A DNA stretch of 64,000 nucleotides from Tsukamurella paurometabola (GTDB lineage Bacteria > Actinomycetota > Actinomycetes > Mycobacteriales > Mycobacteriaceae), in contig NZ_LR131273.1 of NCBI RefSeq assembly GCF_900631615.1, positions 1,984,001-2,048,000 on the forward strand, written 5' to 3'. Below, one piece after another: positions 8,225 through 16,980 of this stretch (within the stretch, counting starts at the first letter, position 1; every line of letters begins with the position of its first letter). The notes beneath the pieces are model-generated. The model was not told the DNA's origin. It made no database searches and saw only the letters and a program-made list of their open reading frames with translations. A program made the position numbers and the translations under genes.

Positions 8225-8616
8225 CCGGGACGTCCCGTGCGGGGCGGCCGAGCGCGCCGCGCCGCGGGCGTCCGCGGGGCGGGCGGGAGGACGGTGTGGC
8301 GACCGTCCTCGCCGCGGTGATGGTCGCTGCGATCGTGGTGGTGGCGGTCATGGTGGTCGACGTCGGCGCCGCCGTCTCCGCCCGCCACCGCGCACAGGCG
8401 GCGGCCGATCTCGCGGCCCTCGCCGGTGCCGCGAGCGCGATCGACGCCGAGGAGGCGTGCGCGGCGGCGGAGCGACTGGCGCGGGCCAACGCCGGATCGC
8501 TTCGCGCGTGCGGCGTCGACGGCTTCGACGTGACGGTGCGCGTGGGTGTCCCGGTCTCCCTCTCCGTCTTCGGATCCGACGAGGCCGTCGCCGTCGCCCG
8601 CGCGGGTCCCGCGTGA
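8221..8616 (+). CDS. Rv3654c-like TadE-cluster membrane protein
   Basis: A 131-residue protein with a basic leader (SAPRRGRPRGGREDGVATV) preceding one hydrophobic helix (LAAVMVAAIVVVAVMVVDVGAAV) and an Ala-rich ectodomain with an RHRAQAAADLAALAGA stretch. This pattern is shared by Rv3654c and TadG-N/flp-associated proteins. GTG 8221 overlaps the preceding stop (GTGA), making it the last gene of the tad-like operon. It ends 6 bp from the stop of the convergent ABC transporter gene. Confidence 0.75.
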   Translation: MTGTSRAGRPSAPRRGRPRGGREDGVATVLAAVMVAAIVVVAVMVVDVGAAVSARHRAQAAADLAALAGAASAIDAEEACAAAERLARANAGSLRACGVDGFDVTVRVGVPVSLSVFGSDEAVAVARAGPA

Positions 8617-8622
8617 ACGACC

Positions 8623-11600
8623 TCAGCCGGCCAGGAACCCCCAGTCGCCGGCCAGGTCCGCCCACGGCCCGCTTGCGGCGATCCGCCCGTCGACCAGCAC
8701 CACCACCCGATCGGCCCGGGCCAACGCGGCGCGTTTGGACGTCGCGCCGATCACGGTGGCGCGACGCTCGCGCAGCGCCGTCCACAGTTCGATCTCGGTG
8801 GTGGCGTCCAACGCGCTGGAGACGTCGTCGGCGAGGAGGAGCTCGGCGTCGGTCGCGAGGGCCCGCGCGAGCGCGAGCCGCTGCACCTGGCCGCCGGACA
8901 GTCGCACGCCCCGGTGGCCCACGAGCGCGTCGCGCCCGCCGGCCGCGGCCACATCCGCACCGAGACGGGCGTCGGCGACGGGTCCGTCGAAGGCACGCGG
9001 GTGCCCGAGTCGGACGTTGTCGGAGAACGTCCCGGACAGCACCCGCGGCACCTGGGCGATGTGCGCGACCTGCCCCGGGCGCAGGAAGACTTCGGCGTCG
9101 GTGACCGGCCGGCCGTTCCACAGGATGTCGCCGCGGTGCGCGACCAGGCCTGCGAGGGCCGCCAGCAGGCTCGACTTGCCGGAGCCGACCTGGCCCACCA
9201 GCAGCACCAGCTCCCCGGCCGCCACGCGCAGGTCGACGTGGTCGACGCCGATCGTGCCGTCGTCGTGGACGGCGGTGACGTCGCGCAGGACCAGCTCGGC
9301 CAGCGGAGTCCGGGGCGCCTCGGGCGGTGCGGGCGCGGCACCGGTGACCAGGTCGACGCCCGGTGGGACGTCCATGAGGTCGACGCCGCCCGCGAAGCGG
9401 CTCGTCTCCGCCTGCCACGCCCGCGTGCCCGGAGCCTCGGTGACCACGCTGCCGGCGACCCGGCCGAACCAGCCGAAGCCGCTCACCGCGTTCGCGACGA
9501 GCAGAGCCGTCGACAGCGCCCAGACCCCGCTCGAGTACGCCGCCCAGGCGGCGACCACGCCGGCGCTGACCATCACCACGGGAACGCCCTCCAGGACGGC
9601 CTGGACCCGGTGCTCCTTCACGGCCGCGTCGACGCGACCGGAGTCGACGCGGCGCAGGTGCGCGAGAACGGACGGAGTCGCCGCTGCGAGTTTGACCGTT
9701 CGCGCCGATTCCAGCGCGGACACCAGCGCACGACCGAACCGGGCGCGCGCACTGGACGCGGCCGCGGCGGACCGCCCGGCGATCGGCCGCCCGGCGCTCG
9801 ACGCCAGCGCAGACGCGACGAGCACGACGATCAGCACCGCGCCCGCGAGCCACGTACCGCCGAGCACCGCCGTCGCGGCGGCGATCACGATCCCGTTGCC
9901 GAAATCCACCCAGCGGTCGGCGTATCGGGCGAAGCGGTCGGCGTCCATCGTCCGGGCGACGACCTCGCCCGCCGGAGTGTTGGACAGCCGGCGCGGCTGC
10001 GTCTGGCCACGCAGAACGGTCACCCGGACACGGAGCATGACCTCGATCCACCACCGCGGATAGCGGCGGAAGGCCTCGGCGATCGCCAACGGCGCGACCA
10101 TCAGCGAGATCACCACACCGAACACCAGCATCCCCGGGCGCTCGCCCGCGCCGACGGCCTCGACGGTCTCGCCCCAGAGCAGTCCGGTCACGGCGCCCTG
10201 AGCGCCCGTCAGAGCGGCGAGCAGGAAGAGGACCGCCCCGAGCACGCCCCAGGCGGGCCGCACCAGCAGCGCATGGACGATGCCGCGGGTCAGCGACGGC
10301 CCGGTGCCGATCTCTCTGAGTACCGGGGGCGGCCCCGCCCGCCGTCTTCCGCCGACGCCCGTCGCCAGCGGCGCCGCCGGGATCGCCGGTGCCGCGGGCG
10401 ACGCGGGACCGGGCGCCGGTGCCGAGCCCGGCGATGCGGGCACGGTCTCGGCCCGGCCGGCGGCCAGGAGAGTGGCGAACGGACCCGGAGTCGCGGCCAA
10501 CGCCGTGCGCGGCCCCTGCTGCACGATCCGCCCGCCGTCGAGCACGGCCACCAGCGGTGCGCGTTCGATGGTCGTCAGCCGGTGGGCGATCAGCACTCCC
10601 GTGCGCCCGGCCAGAAGGCGGTCCGATGCGGCGATCACCAGCCTTTCGGTGAGCGGATCCATCCGCGCGGTGGCCTCGTCGAGGATCACCACGTCCACCT
10701 CGCGGACCATGAGGCGGCAGAACGCGACGAGCTGCTCCTCACCGGCCGACAGGGTGGTCCCGCCCGGTCCGAGCCGGCTGTGCAGGCCGGCGGGCAGGCC
10801 GTCGACCCAGGTGCGCAGTCCCAGCCGATCGATCGCGGCGGCGATCCGCTCCTCGGTGATCGAGGGGTCGAACAGTGCGATGTTGTCCGCCAGCGACCCG
10901 ATCAGGATCTCGGTCCGTTGGGTCACCACACCGACCCGGGAGCGCAGGCGCTGGAGGTCCATGCAGGTGATGTCCCGTCCGCCGAGGAAGACGGTGCCGG
11001 CCGGCGGGTCGACCGCCCGCGAGAGCAGCGACGCGAGGGTCGACTTGCCCGATCCGGTGCGTCCGACGAGGGCGACCGTGGATCCGGCCGGGATCGTGAG
11101 ATCGATGCCGGCCAGTGCGAACGTGCCTTCCGCGTAGGCGAAATCGAGGCCGCGTATGTCGATCTCGATTCCGGTCACCTCCCCGCCGGACGAGGGAACG
11201 TCGTCGCCGCCCTCGGGCTCCGGTGGCGCGGCCAACATGTGGCGGATCCGGAGGATCGCGCCCATCCCGGCCTGCAGGTCCGGGAGCTGCTCCGCCAATT
11301 GGGCGACCTGGCCCACGAACAGGGAGGTCACCAGGAAGAGTGTCACCAGGCGGGCGACCGACATGGAGCCGTCGATCGTGAGGGCGACGCCGGCGACCGT
11401 GATCGCAGCGAGCAGCGCGTGCAGCAGCACGCCCGCCCGGCGCGCCATCCGCGACTCCACGCTGATGACGGCGTGGAACCGGGTGTGGATCTCGGCCGAG
11501 AGGCGGGCGAGCCGCGCGATCACGTGCGCCTGTCCGAGGCTGGTGCGCAGGTCGTTGCGGCCCGCGATGCCCTCCTCGAGGGCCGCGGCCTGGTCGGTCC

Positions 11601-12198
11601 ACGCGATCTCCTCGATCACCTTGCGGCGCGCGATCTCCCCGAGCAGCCGGCGGATCGCGAACCAGGTGACGGCCGCCAGCACCGGGAACAGCACGGCGGC
11701 CGGCCACCAGGCGACTGCGGCGACGATCCACATCGGCAGGCTCGACGAGACGGTGCGGAACAGGCTCCACAGCTGCCAGCGGGCCAGGTTCCCGATCTCG
11801 TGGGTGTCGTCGTCGACCCGGTCCAGGATCTCGCCGACGGCCTGCTCTGTGAGCGCCCCGAGCGGCTGGTGCATCGCCGCCTGCAGCACGTCGTCCCGGA
11901 GCCGGCCCTCGGCGCGGTCGACCACCGTGACCCACACGAGCTTCCCCGCGGACTCGACCACCGCGGCACCGACCAGGCAGAGCGCGAGGGCGCCGATCAG
12001 TCCGCCGACGGGGTTCTCGGCCAGCCGTCCGGCGATGACGGTCCCCAGGGTGGTGCCGATCGAGGCCACGCAGACGGCGGCGATCGCGCCGAGGGCCGCG
12101 GGGCTGCGGAGCCGTCGCCACGTCACCCGGCGGTCGGGATGGATCGGCGGGGCGGCCGGCAGCGGGACCGGCACGGCGGAAAGGGTCGAACTGGACAT
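8623..12198 (-). CDS. Fused ABC exporter (TMD-NBD-TMD-NBD)
   Basis: A single 1191-residue polypeptide containing two complete half-transporters. The first membrane domain spans ~30-310, NBD1 ~345-590, the second membrane domain ~640-935 and NBD2 ~955-1190. NBD1 has Walker A GRTGSGKST, signature LSAGEEQ, Walker B VVILDEATARMD and the His-loop IAHRLTT. NBD2 has Walker A GQVGSGKSS, a full LSGGQ signature, Walker B LLLADDVSSALD (Asp where the catalytic Glu should be) and no His in the switch region (GATSKRAA). The pair therefore resembles asymmetric heterodimeric exporters with one competent site. It is an inner-membrane exporter of unknown substrate. It is monocistronic, starting at ATG 12198, with a low-complexity Ala/Pro linker around residues 585-625. 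Confidence 0.9.
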   Translation of the reverse strand: MSSSTLSAVPVPLPAAPPIHPDRRVTWRRLRSPAALGAIAAVCVASIGTTLGTVIAGRLAENPVGGLIGALALCLVGAAVVESAGKLVWVTVVDRAEGRLRDDVLQAAMHQPLGALTEQAVGEILDRVDDDTHEIGNLARWQLWSLFRTVSSSLPMWIVAAVAWWPAAVLFPVLAAVTWFAIRRLLGEIARRKVIEEIAWTDQAAALEEGIAGRNDLRTSLGQAHVIARLARLSAEIHTRFHAVISVESRMARRAGVLLHALLAAITVAGVALTIDGSMSVARLVTLFLVTSLFVGQVAQLAEQLPDLQAGMGAILRIRHMLAAPPEPEGGDDVPSSGGEVTGIEIDIRGLDFAYAEGTFALAGIDLTIPAGSTVALVGRTGSGKSTLASLLSRAVDPPAGTVFLGGRDITCMDLQRLRSRVGVVTQRTEILIGSLADNIALFDPSITEERIAAAIDRLGLRTWVDGLPAGLHSRLGPGGTTLSAGEEQLVAFCRLMVREVDVVILDEATARMDPLTERLVIAASDRLLAGRTGVLIAHRLTTIERAPLVAVLDGGRIVQQGPRTALAATPGPFATLLAAGRAETVPASPGSAPAPGPASPAAPAIPAAPLATGVGGRRRAGPPPVLREIGTGPSLTRGIVHALLVRPAWGVLGAVLFLLAALTGAQGAVTGLLWGETVEAVGAGERPGMLVFGVVISLMVAPLAIAEAFRRYPRWWIEVMLRVRVTVLRGQTQPRRLSNTPAGEVVARTMDADRFARYADRWVDFGNGIVIAAATAVLGGTWLAGAVLIVVLVASALASSAGRPIAGRSAAAASSARARFGRALVSALESARTVKLAAATPSVLAHLRRVDSGRVDAAVKEHRVQAVLEGVPVVMVSAGVVAAWAAYSSGVWALSTALLVANAVSGFGWFGRVAGSVVTEAPGTRAWQAETSRFAGGVDLMDVPPGVDLVTGAAPAPPEAPRTPLAELVLRDVTAVHDDGTIGVDHVDLRVAAGELVLLVGQVGSGKSSLLAALAGLVAHRGDILWNGRPVTDAEVFLRPGQVAHIAQVPRVLSGTFSDNVRLGHPRAFDGPVADARLGADVAAAGGRDALVGHRGVRLSGGQVQRLALARALATDAELLLADDVSSALDATTEIELWTALRERRATVIGATSKRAALARADRVVVLVDGRIAASGPWADLAGDWGFLAG

Positions 12199-12312
12199 CG
12201 TGCTTTCACGGTAGAGCGCGCCCGGAGCGGTGTCGCGTGGTTTTCCGGCCGGCCGGACCCGACGCGGCCGGCGGCGGTCGAGGTGCGCGCGGGCTCCCTG
12301 AATCCCGTTCGC

Positions 12313-12807
12313 TCAGTCGCGGATCAGGGCGTCGGCGTAGGCATGGGCGGAGATCCCGTACCGGGGCAGGTGCTCCGCCAGGGCGTGCATCGTGGCGGCG
12401 AGGGCCTCGCGCTCGCGCCCGAGGTCCGCGAGCATGAGCGCGCGGAAGACGACGATCGCGTCGTCGAGGCCGTCACCGTGACCGGTGCCGAGCGTCTCGA
12501 GCAGCCGCAGTCCCTCTCGCGGCTCGCCGAGATTGCGCAGGGAACTCGCGAGCTGGATCGTCGCCTGGCGCGCGCGGTGGTCGTCGAGGCCGGAATCCAG
12601 TGCCGCGCGATAACCCCGCACGGCGAGATCCGGCTGGTCGAGCGCGTCGTGCGCGCCCGCGATCTCGAACAGGCGGACGCCCTCGGGGACGCCGGGGCGC
12701 GCGACGGTCCGTTCCATCCGGGCGAGGAACGCCGCGGGTTCCTCGGTCCCCAGGCGTCGCCAGGTCGCCTCGATCTCGTCCTCCCACGCCGTTCGGCCGC
12801 CCGTCAT
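12313..12807 (-). CDS. TPR-repeat small cytosolic protein
   Basis: A 164-residue helical protein starting at MTGGRTAWEDEIE. Helix-turn-helix pairs resembling tetratricopeptide repeats are visible (LFEIAGAHDALDQPDLAVRGYRAALD and LASSLRNLGEPREGLRLLETL regions). It matches conserved actinobacterial proteins of this length annotated as tetratricopeptide repeat. It is divergently arranged with a TfoX-N protein 69 bp away. No catalytic motif is seen, so a scaffolding role is only a guess. Confidence 0.7.
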   Translation of the reverse strand: MTGGRTAWEDEIEATWRRLGTEEPAAFLARMERTVARPGVPEGVRLFEIAGAHDALDQPDLAVRGYRAALDSGLDDHRARQATIQLASSLRNLGEPREGLRLLETLGTGHGDGLDDAIVVFRALMLADLGREREALAATMHALAEHLPRYGISAHAYADALIRD

Positions 12808-12876
12808 GCGATCAACCGTAGTTCCCGGTACCGGCGGACTGCTGCATCCGGGCCGGTACCGGCGCACACTGAACTC

Positions 12877-13206
12877 ATGGCGTACGACGAGGGACTGGCG
12901 GACAGGATCCGCGACGCGATCGACGGCCGGCCCGGCGTGGTGGAGAAGCGCATGTTCGGCGGGCTCGCGTTCCTGGTCGACGGGCACATGGCGATCGCCG
13001 CGAACAGCAAGGGCGAGGCCATGGTGCACCTGGACCCGGAGACCACCGATGACCTGCTCGGCCCGCACGTGACGCGCACGATCATGCGGGGCAGGGAGAT
13101 GCGCGGCTGGCTGGACCTCGACTCCGAGGCCACGGCCTCGGACACCGAGCTCGCGGAGTGGGTGCGGCGCACCGTCGACTACGCCCGGTCCCTGTCGCGC
13201 ACGTGA
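12877..13206 (+). CDS. TfoX N-terminal domain protein
   Basis: A 109-residue protein with the TfoX-N signature: VEKRMFGGLAFLVDGHMAIA near residues 22-45 and EMRGWLDLDSE near 72-85. Bacterial TfoX-N stand-alone proteins are common and mostly uncharacterised; the domain has a double-psi-like or YjbR-like fold. ATG 12877 is the only sensible start. It ends 2 bp from the stop of the convergent helicase gene. Confidence 0.85.
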   Translation: MAYDEGLADRIRDAIDGRPGVVEKRMFGGLAFLVDGHMAIAANSKGEAMVHLDPETTDDLLGPHVTRTIMRGREMRGWLDLDSEATASDTELAEWVRRTVDYARSLSRT

Positions 13207-13207
13207 G

Positions 13208-15523
13208 TCAGCCCGCGGCCACCGCAGCGAGCACCAGGTCGAGCACGAGCACGGCGCCCTCCTTGTCGAGCGGGTCGTTCCCGTTGCCGCACTTGGGTGA
13301 TTGCACGCACGACGGGCAGCCGGACGGGCACTCGCAGGCGGCGACCGCGTCCCGCGTCGCGACGAGCCAGGTCGCGATCGACTCGTAGCCCCGCTCGGCG
13401 AAACCCGCGCCGCCGGGGTAACCGTCGTAGACGAAGATCGACGGTAGGCCGGTGTCGTCGTGCAGCGCCGTCGACAGGCCGCCGATGTCCCAGCGGTCGC
13501 ACGAGGCGACGAGCGGCAGCAGGCCGATCGCCGCGTGCTCGGCCGCATGCAACGCGCCCGGCCACCGCTCCGGCACCAGGCCGGCGCCCTCCAGCACCTC
13601 CGGGCTGAGCGTGATGAGCGCGGCGCGGGTCGCCAGGGTCGTCTCCGGGAGGTCCAGCTCCACGGCGTCCATCACCTCGCCGCTGCGCAGCGTCCGCAGG
13701 TACCCGACCACGCGGCTGGTCACCTGCACCGAGACGAACCGCGCCGTGACGTCGCCCAGCACCTCCGTGGCGTGCACGGCGGTCACGTGCACGTCCAGGT
13801 CCTCGCGCGCCGACGTCGTCCACTCCGGCTCCTCCGCGTGCACCAGCGCCAGCCCGTCGTCGAGGTCCAGCTCGTCGACGACGTAGGACTCGCCCTGGTG
13901 CACGTGCACCGCGCCCTCGTGCACCGTCGACAACGCCCGGGTGAAGTCGACGGTCCCCAGCAGCCGGCCGGTCGCCTCCTCGACGATGAGGATCTCGCTG
14001 CCCGCACCGCCCCGGATGTTCACGCCCGCATGGGGATCGATCCCGGCCGCCGGGAAGTAGCCCGCGGGCCGCTCGCGCAGCAGGCCGTCGGCCACCAGCC
14101 GGCCCGCCACGTCCACCGCGCCCAACCTCGCCACCTCCGCACGGGTGAGCGGGATCTCGCTCGCGGCGCACAGCAACTGCGGGCCCAGCACGTACGGGTT
14201 CCACGGGTCGGTGATCGTCGCCTCCACCGGCCGTCCGAGCAGGGATTCCGGATGGTGCACCAAGTAGGTGTCCAGCGGATCGTCGCGCGCGATCAACAGG
14301 ATCAGCGAGCCCTGGCCTCGTCGCCCGCTGCGGCCCGCCTGCTGCCAGAACGAGGCGACGGTGCCGGGGAAGCCCGCCATGAGCACCGCGTCCAGGCCGG
14401 CGATGTCCACACCCAGCTCCAACGCGTTCGTCGTGGCCACGCCGAGCAGCGCGCCGTCGTTCAGGCCCTGCTCCAGCCGGCGGCGATCCTCCGCGAGGTA
14501 GCCGGCCCGGTAGGCGGCGATCCGCTCGGCCAGTTCGGGCGTCGCCTCCGCGAGCATCCGCCGGGCGGAGAGCGCGACGGTCTCCGCGGACCGTCGGGAC
14601 CGGACGAAGGCGAGCGTCCGCGCCCCCTCGACCACCAGATCCGCCAGCATCCGCGCCGCTTCGGTGGTGGCGGGGCGCCGTACCGGCGCGCCGTTCTCGC
14701 CCTCCAGGTCGGGCAGCAGGGGCGGCTCCCACAGCGCGACGGTCCGCGGCCCGTGCGGCGACGAATCCTCGGTCACGGCAACGCACTCCGCGCCGATGAG
14801 GCGCGAGGCGGCGCCGGCCGGGTCGGACGTGGTCGCGGACGCGCAGATCACCGTGGGGGTGCTGCCGTACTTCGCGGCCACCCGCAGCAACCGGCGCAGG
14901 ACGAGCGCGGTGTGCGAGCCGAAGACACCGCGGTAGTGGTGGCACTCGTCGACCACCACGTACCGCAAGCCGCGCAGGAACCGCGCCCACTTCGCGTGCC
15001 GCGGAAGCATTCCCACGTGCAGCATGTCCGGATTGGTGAACACCCAACGGCTGTCGGAGCGCGCCCAGCGGCGCATCTCCTGAGAGGTGTCCCCGTCGTA
15101 CATGGCGGGGGAGGCATCGGCCGGGCCGTACGCCGTCGTCAGCCGGACCGCCGCCCGGTGCTGGTCGGTGCCGAGTGCCTTCGTCGGTGACAGGTACAGC
15201 ACCGTGGCCCGCGGATCCTCGGCGAGCGCCGCCAGCACCGGCAGCTGGTAGGCCAGGGACTTGCCGGAGGCGGTCCCCGTCGAGATCACGACGTGCCGGC
15301 CCGCGTGCGCGTGCTCCGCCGCCTCGGCCTGGTGTCGCCACGGCTCCCGCACGCCCTCGTCGACGAGGCCCGCGCGCACGCGCGGCGGTACCCAGTCCGG
15401 CCAGGGGGCGAATTCCGCTCGGCGTGACGGGATGTCCGCCACATGTGTGAGGCTCTCGGTGCCGGGACCCGCGCCCGCCATGACACGGGCGAGTAGCTCC
15501 CTGCCGAAGGTGTTGTGCTCCAC
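13208..15523 (-). CDS. DEAD/DEAH-box helicase with DUF1998 zinc-binding C-terminus (MrfA/SftH, Rv3649-like)
   Basis: A 771-residue superfamily 2 helicase. Motif I is STGTASGKS, motif II VVDECHHYRG, motif III SAT, and motif VI QQAGRSGRRGQG. The C-terminal four-Cys cluster (CECPSGCPSCVQSPKCGNG) is the MZB/DUF1998 zinc site of YprA/MrfA and mycobacterial SftH. Family members translocate 3'-5' on DNA; B. subtilis MrfA acts in a UvrA-independent mitomycin-lesion repair pathway. The GTG start at 15523 is used, and an ATG 14 codons downstream is an alternative. Its position divergent from cspA matches M. tuberculosis Rv3649/Rv3648c. Confidence 0.9.
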   Translation of the reverse strand: MEHNTFGRELLARVMAGAGPGTESLTHVADIPSRRAEFAPWPDWVPPRVRAGLVDEGVREPWRHQAEAAEHAHAGRHVVISTGTASGKSLAYQLPVLAALAEDPRATVLYLSPTKALGTDQHRAAVRLTTAYGPADASPAMYDGDTSQEMRRWARSDSRWVFTNPDMLHVGMLPRHAKWARFLRGLRYVVVDECHHYRGVFGSHTALVLRRLLRVAAKYGSTPTVICASATTSDPAGAASRLIGAECVAVTEDSSPHGPRTVALWEPPLLPDLEGENGAPVRRPATTEAARMLADLVVEGARTLAFVRSRRSAETVALSARRMLAEATPELAERIAAYRAGYLAEDRRRLEQGLNDGALLGVATTNALELGVDIAGLDAVLMAGFPGTVASFWQQAGRSGRRGQGSLILLIARDDPLDTYLVHHPESLLGRPVEATITDPWNPYVLGPQLLCAASEIPLTRAEVARLGAVDVAGRLVADGLLRERPAGYFPAAGIDPHAGVNIRGGAGSEILIVEEATGRLLGTVDFTRALSTVHEGAVHVHQGESYVVDELDLDDGLALVHAEEPEWTTSAREDLDVHVTAVHATEVLGDVTARFVSVQVTSRVVGYLRTLRSGEVMDAVELDLPETTLATRAALITLSPEVLEGAGLVPERWPGALHAAEHAAIGLLPLVASCDRWDIGGLSTALHDDTGLPSIFVYDGYPGGAGFAERGYESIATWLVATRDAVAACECPSGCPSCVQSPKCGNGNDPLDKEGAVLVLDLVLAAVAAG

Positions 15524-15892
15524 CGTGTTCGCCCCCGAATCGACCTGGCGTCCGTGCGGCCGGAGCGGCCCGGAACGACCCGATCGTCCAGTCTAGTCGC
15601 GGCGAGAACGGACCGTCGTCCGGTGGGACGGCGGGTTAACGGAAGGCGAAATCGCTCCGCCCGCTGTCGCTCGCCCGGAAATCGTGATTGACTGTATGCG
15701 GTCGCAGCTCCCGCCGGGGGTCCGTCAGGGACCATCGGGGGATCGATGTTGCGGGCGTGGTACTGAAGGTTTTTGTGTGCGGTCTCCGCAAACGGCTCCA
15801 GAAAGTATGGCGGCCGGAACCGGCCAGGAGCCGCGCCCTATCTCGGGGAACGGTTCCTACACCGGTAGAAAGACAAGTTAGGAAACATCTCA
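15524..15892 (+). promoter_or_regulatory. Intergenic region with cspA promoter and probable long 5' leader
   Basis: 369 bp between the divergent helicase and cspA with no credible gene. Codon structure is lost on both strands, and the sequence is less GC-rich near 15660-15800. Cold-shock genes of this family usually have a long structured leader, and a small hairpin (TGCGG/CCGCA, around 15778-15790) plus a T-run (GGTTTTTGTG) are visible. A purine-rich ribosome binding site (ttaggaaac) sits about 10 nt before the cspA ATG. Promoter hexamers cannot be assigned with confidence. Confidence 0.45.
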
Positions 15893-16096
15893 ATGGCACA
15901 GGGAACTGTGAAGTGGTTCAACGCGGAGAAGGGCTTCGGCTTCATCGCACCGGCCGACGGCTCGGATGACGTGTTCGTCCACTACTCGGAGATCCAGGGC
16001 AACGGCTTCCGTACCCTCGAGGAGAACCAGCTCGTGGAGTTCGAGGTCGGCCAGGGCACCAAGGGCCCGCAGGCCACCGGCGTCCGCGCTCTCTAA
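15893..16096 (+). CDS. cspA: Cold shock protein CspA (Rv3648c-like)
   Basis: A 67-residue single cold-shock domain beginning [21 protein letters not shown]1 (KGFGFI) and RNP2 (VFVHYS) are intact. This is a full-length member of the CspA family of nucleic-acid chaperones that melt RNA secondary structure. The gene is followed by a strong hairpin terminator, so it is probably monocistronic. Its placement beside the helicase and upstream of topA reproduces the mycobacterial order. Confidence 0.97.
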   Translation: MAQGTVKWFNAEKGFGFIAPADGSDDVFVHYSEIQGNGFRTLEENQLVEFEVGQGTKGPQATGVRAL

Positions 16097-16128
16097 GAAA
16101 CCCCGCACCACGCGATAAGAGTTTCTCG

Positions 16129-16163
16129 CAGCACCCCTCCGCCTTCCCGGTGGAGGGGTGCTG
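16129..16163 (+). terminator. Hairpin terminator after cspA
   Basis: A perfect 12-bp inverted repeat: CAGCACCCCTCC at 16129-16140 and its complement at 16152-16163, separated by 11 nt. It is followed by TGCATTT, only a weak T-run, as usual for high-GC actinobacteria. It lies 33 nt after the cspA stop and before the next gene. Confidence 0.75.
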
Positions 16164-16230
16164 TGCATTTCACGGCGCGATCGACGTGTCGGCCGTGCCG
16201 CGACACCTCACGGCCCTCTAGGCTCATCAC

Positions 16231-16809
16231 GTGTCCCAATTGTCACTCTTCTCCGCGGAGCAGACCGAGCCGTCGCCCCGCGACCTCGCGGGCCTGCTCG
16301 CGTCGACGGGGCAGATCGTGCAGGTGGGCGGGAGCGCGCGCGTCTCCGTGGTCGTCGCCGACCAGTGGCGCGCCGAGGCCATCGCCGTGATGATCGAGGA
16401 GGCCGGCCTGCGGTCGCAGTTCGACACGTCGGAGGAGGGGAACCCCCTGGTCCGGACGCTCGCGACGCCCGAGCTGCAGCCGATGGCCGTCGCCTGGACG
16501 CGCGGCGCGATCAAGACGGCACCGTCGACCTGGGTGCCCGGCCCGCGCGCGCTCCGCGCCTGGGCGCTCGCGGGCGGCGACGTCGACGGCGTGCACTACC
16601 TGCTCGCGCTCGACCCGCACGCGCCCGAGAGCGCGCCCGTACTCGCCACCGCCCTCATGCGCGCCGGCGTGGCACCCACCCTGGTGGGCACCCGCGGGAC
16701 GAAACCCGCCCTGCGGGTGTCCGGGCACCGTCGCCTCCTGCGGCTGCGCGAGAGCATCGGCGACCCGCCCGCGCACCCCGACGCGCCCGCCCACTGGCCG
16801 CAGCCCTGA
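16231..16809 (+). CDS. Conserved hypothetical protein (Rv3647c-like)
   Basis: A 192-residue soluble protein beginning at GTG (MSQLSLFSAEQTEPSPRDLAGLL). Recognisable features are a central VVVADQWRAEAIAVMIEEAGL segment and a Trp/Pro stretch (STWVPGPRALRAWALAGGDVDGVHYL). No catalytic motif or membrane segment is evident. Position between cspA and topA matches M. tuberculosis Rv3647c, and homologues occur across Mycobacteriales without assigned function. Confidence 0.8.
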   Translation: MSQLSLFSAEQTEPSPRDLAGLLASTGQIVQVGGSARVSVVVADQWRAEAIAVMIEEAGLRSQFDTSEEGNPLVRTLATPELQPMAVAWTRGAIKTAPSTWVPGPRALRAWALAGGDVDGVHYLLALDPHAPESAPVLATALMRAGVAPTLVGTRGTKPALRVSGHRRLLRLRESIGDPPAHPDAPAHWPQP

Positions 16810-16980
16810 GGCGCGGATCGGATCGTCGCTCGACAATCCATGAGGCGTGCAGCGGCCCCTGTATATAAGGTGGGGCCCGAGGTGCGGCAGAATGAGCACC
16901 GGAGTGACCGCCTACGTCGGAAGTGACGCAAGGGGTCGAGGTGGTGACGCAGGTGCCACCGGAACAGATCAGGAGGGTCC

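Noticed and set aside
8914-13206. A 1430-codon open frame on the plus strand opposite the ABC transporter
   Set aside because: It is antisense to clear ABC domains, with arginine/aspartate/glycine-rich composition typical of GC-rich shadow frames. Only its last 109 codons (TfoX-N, 12877-13206) are real.
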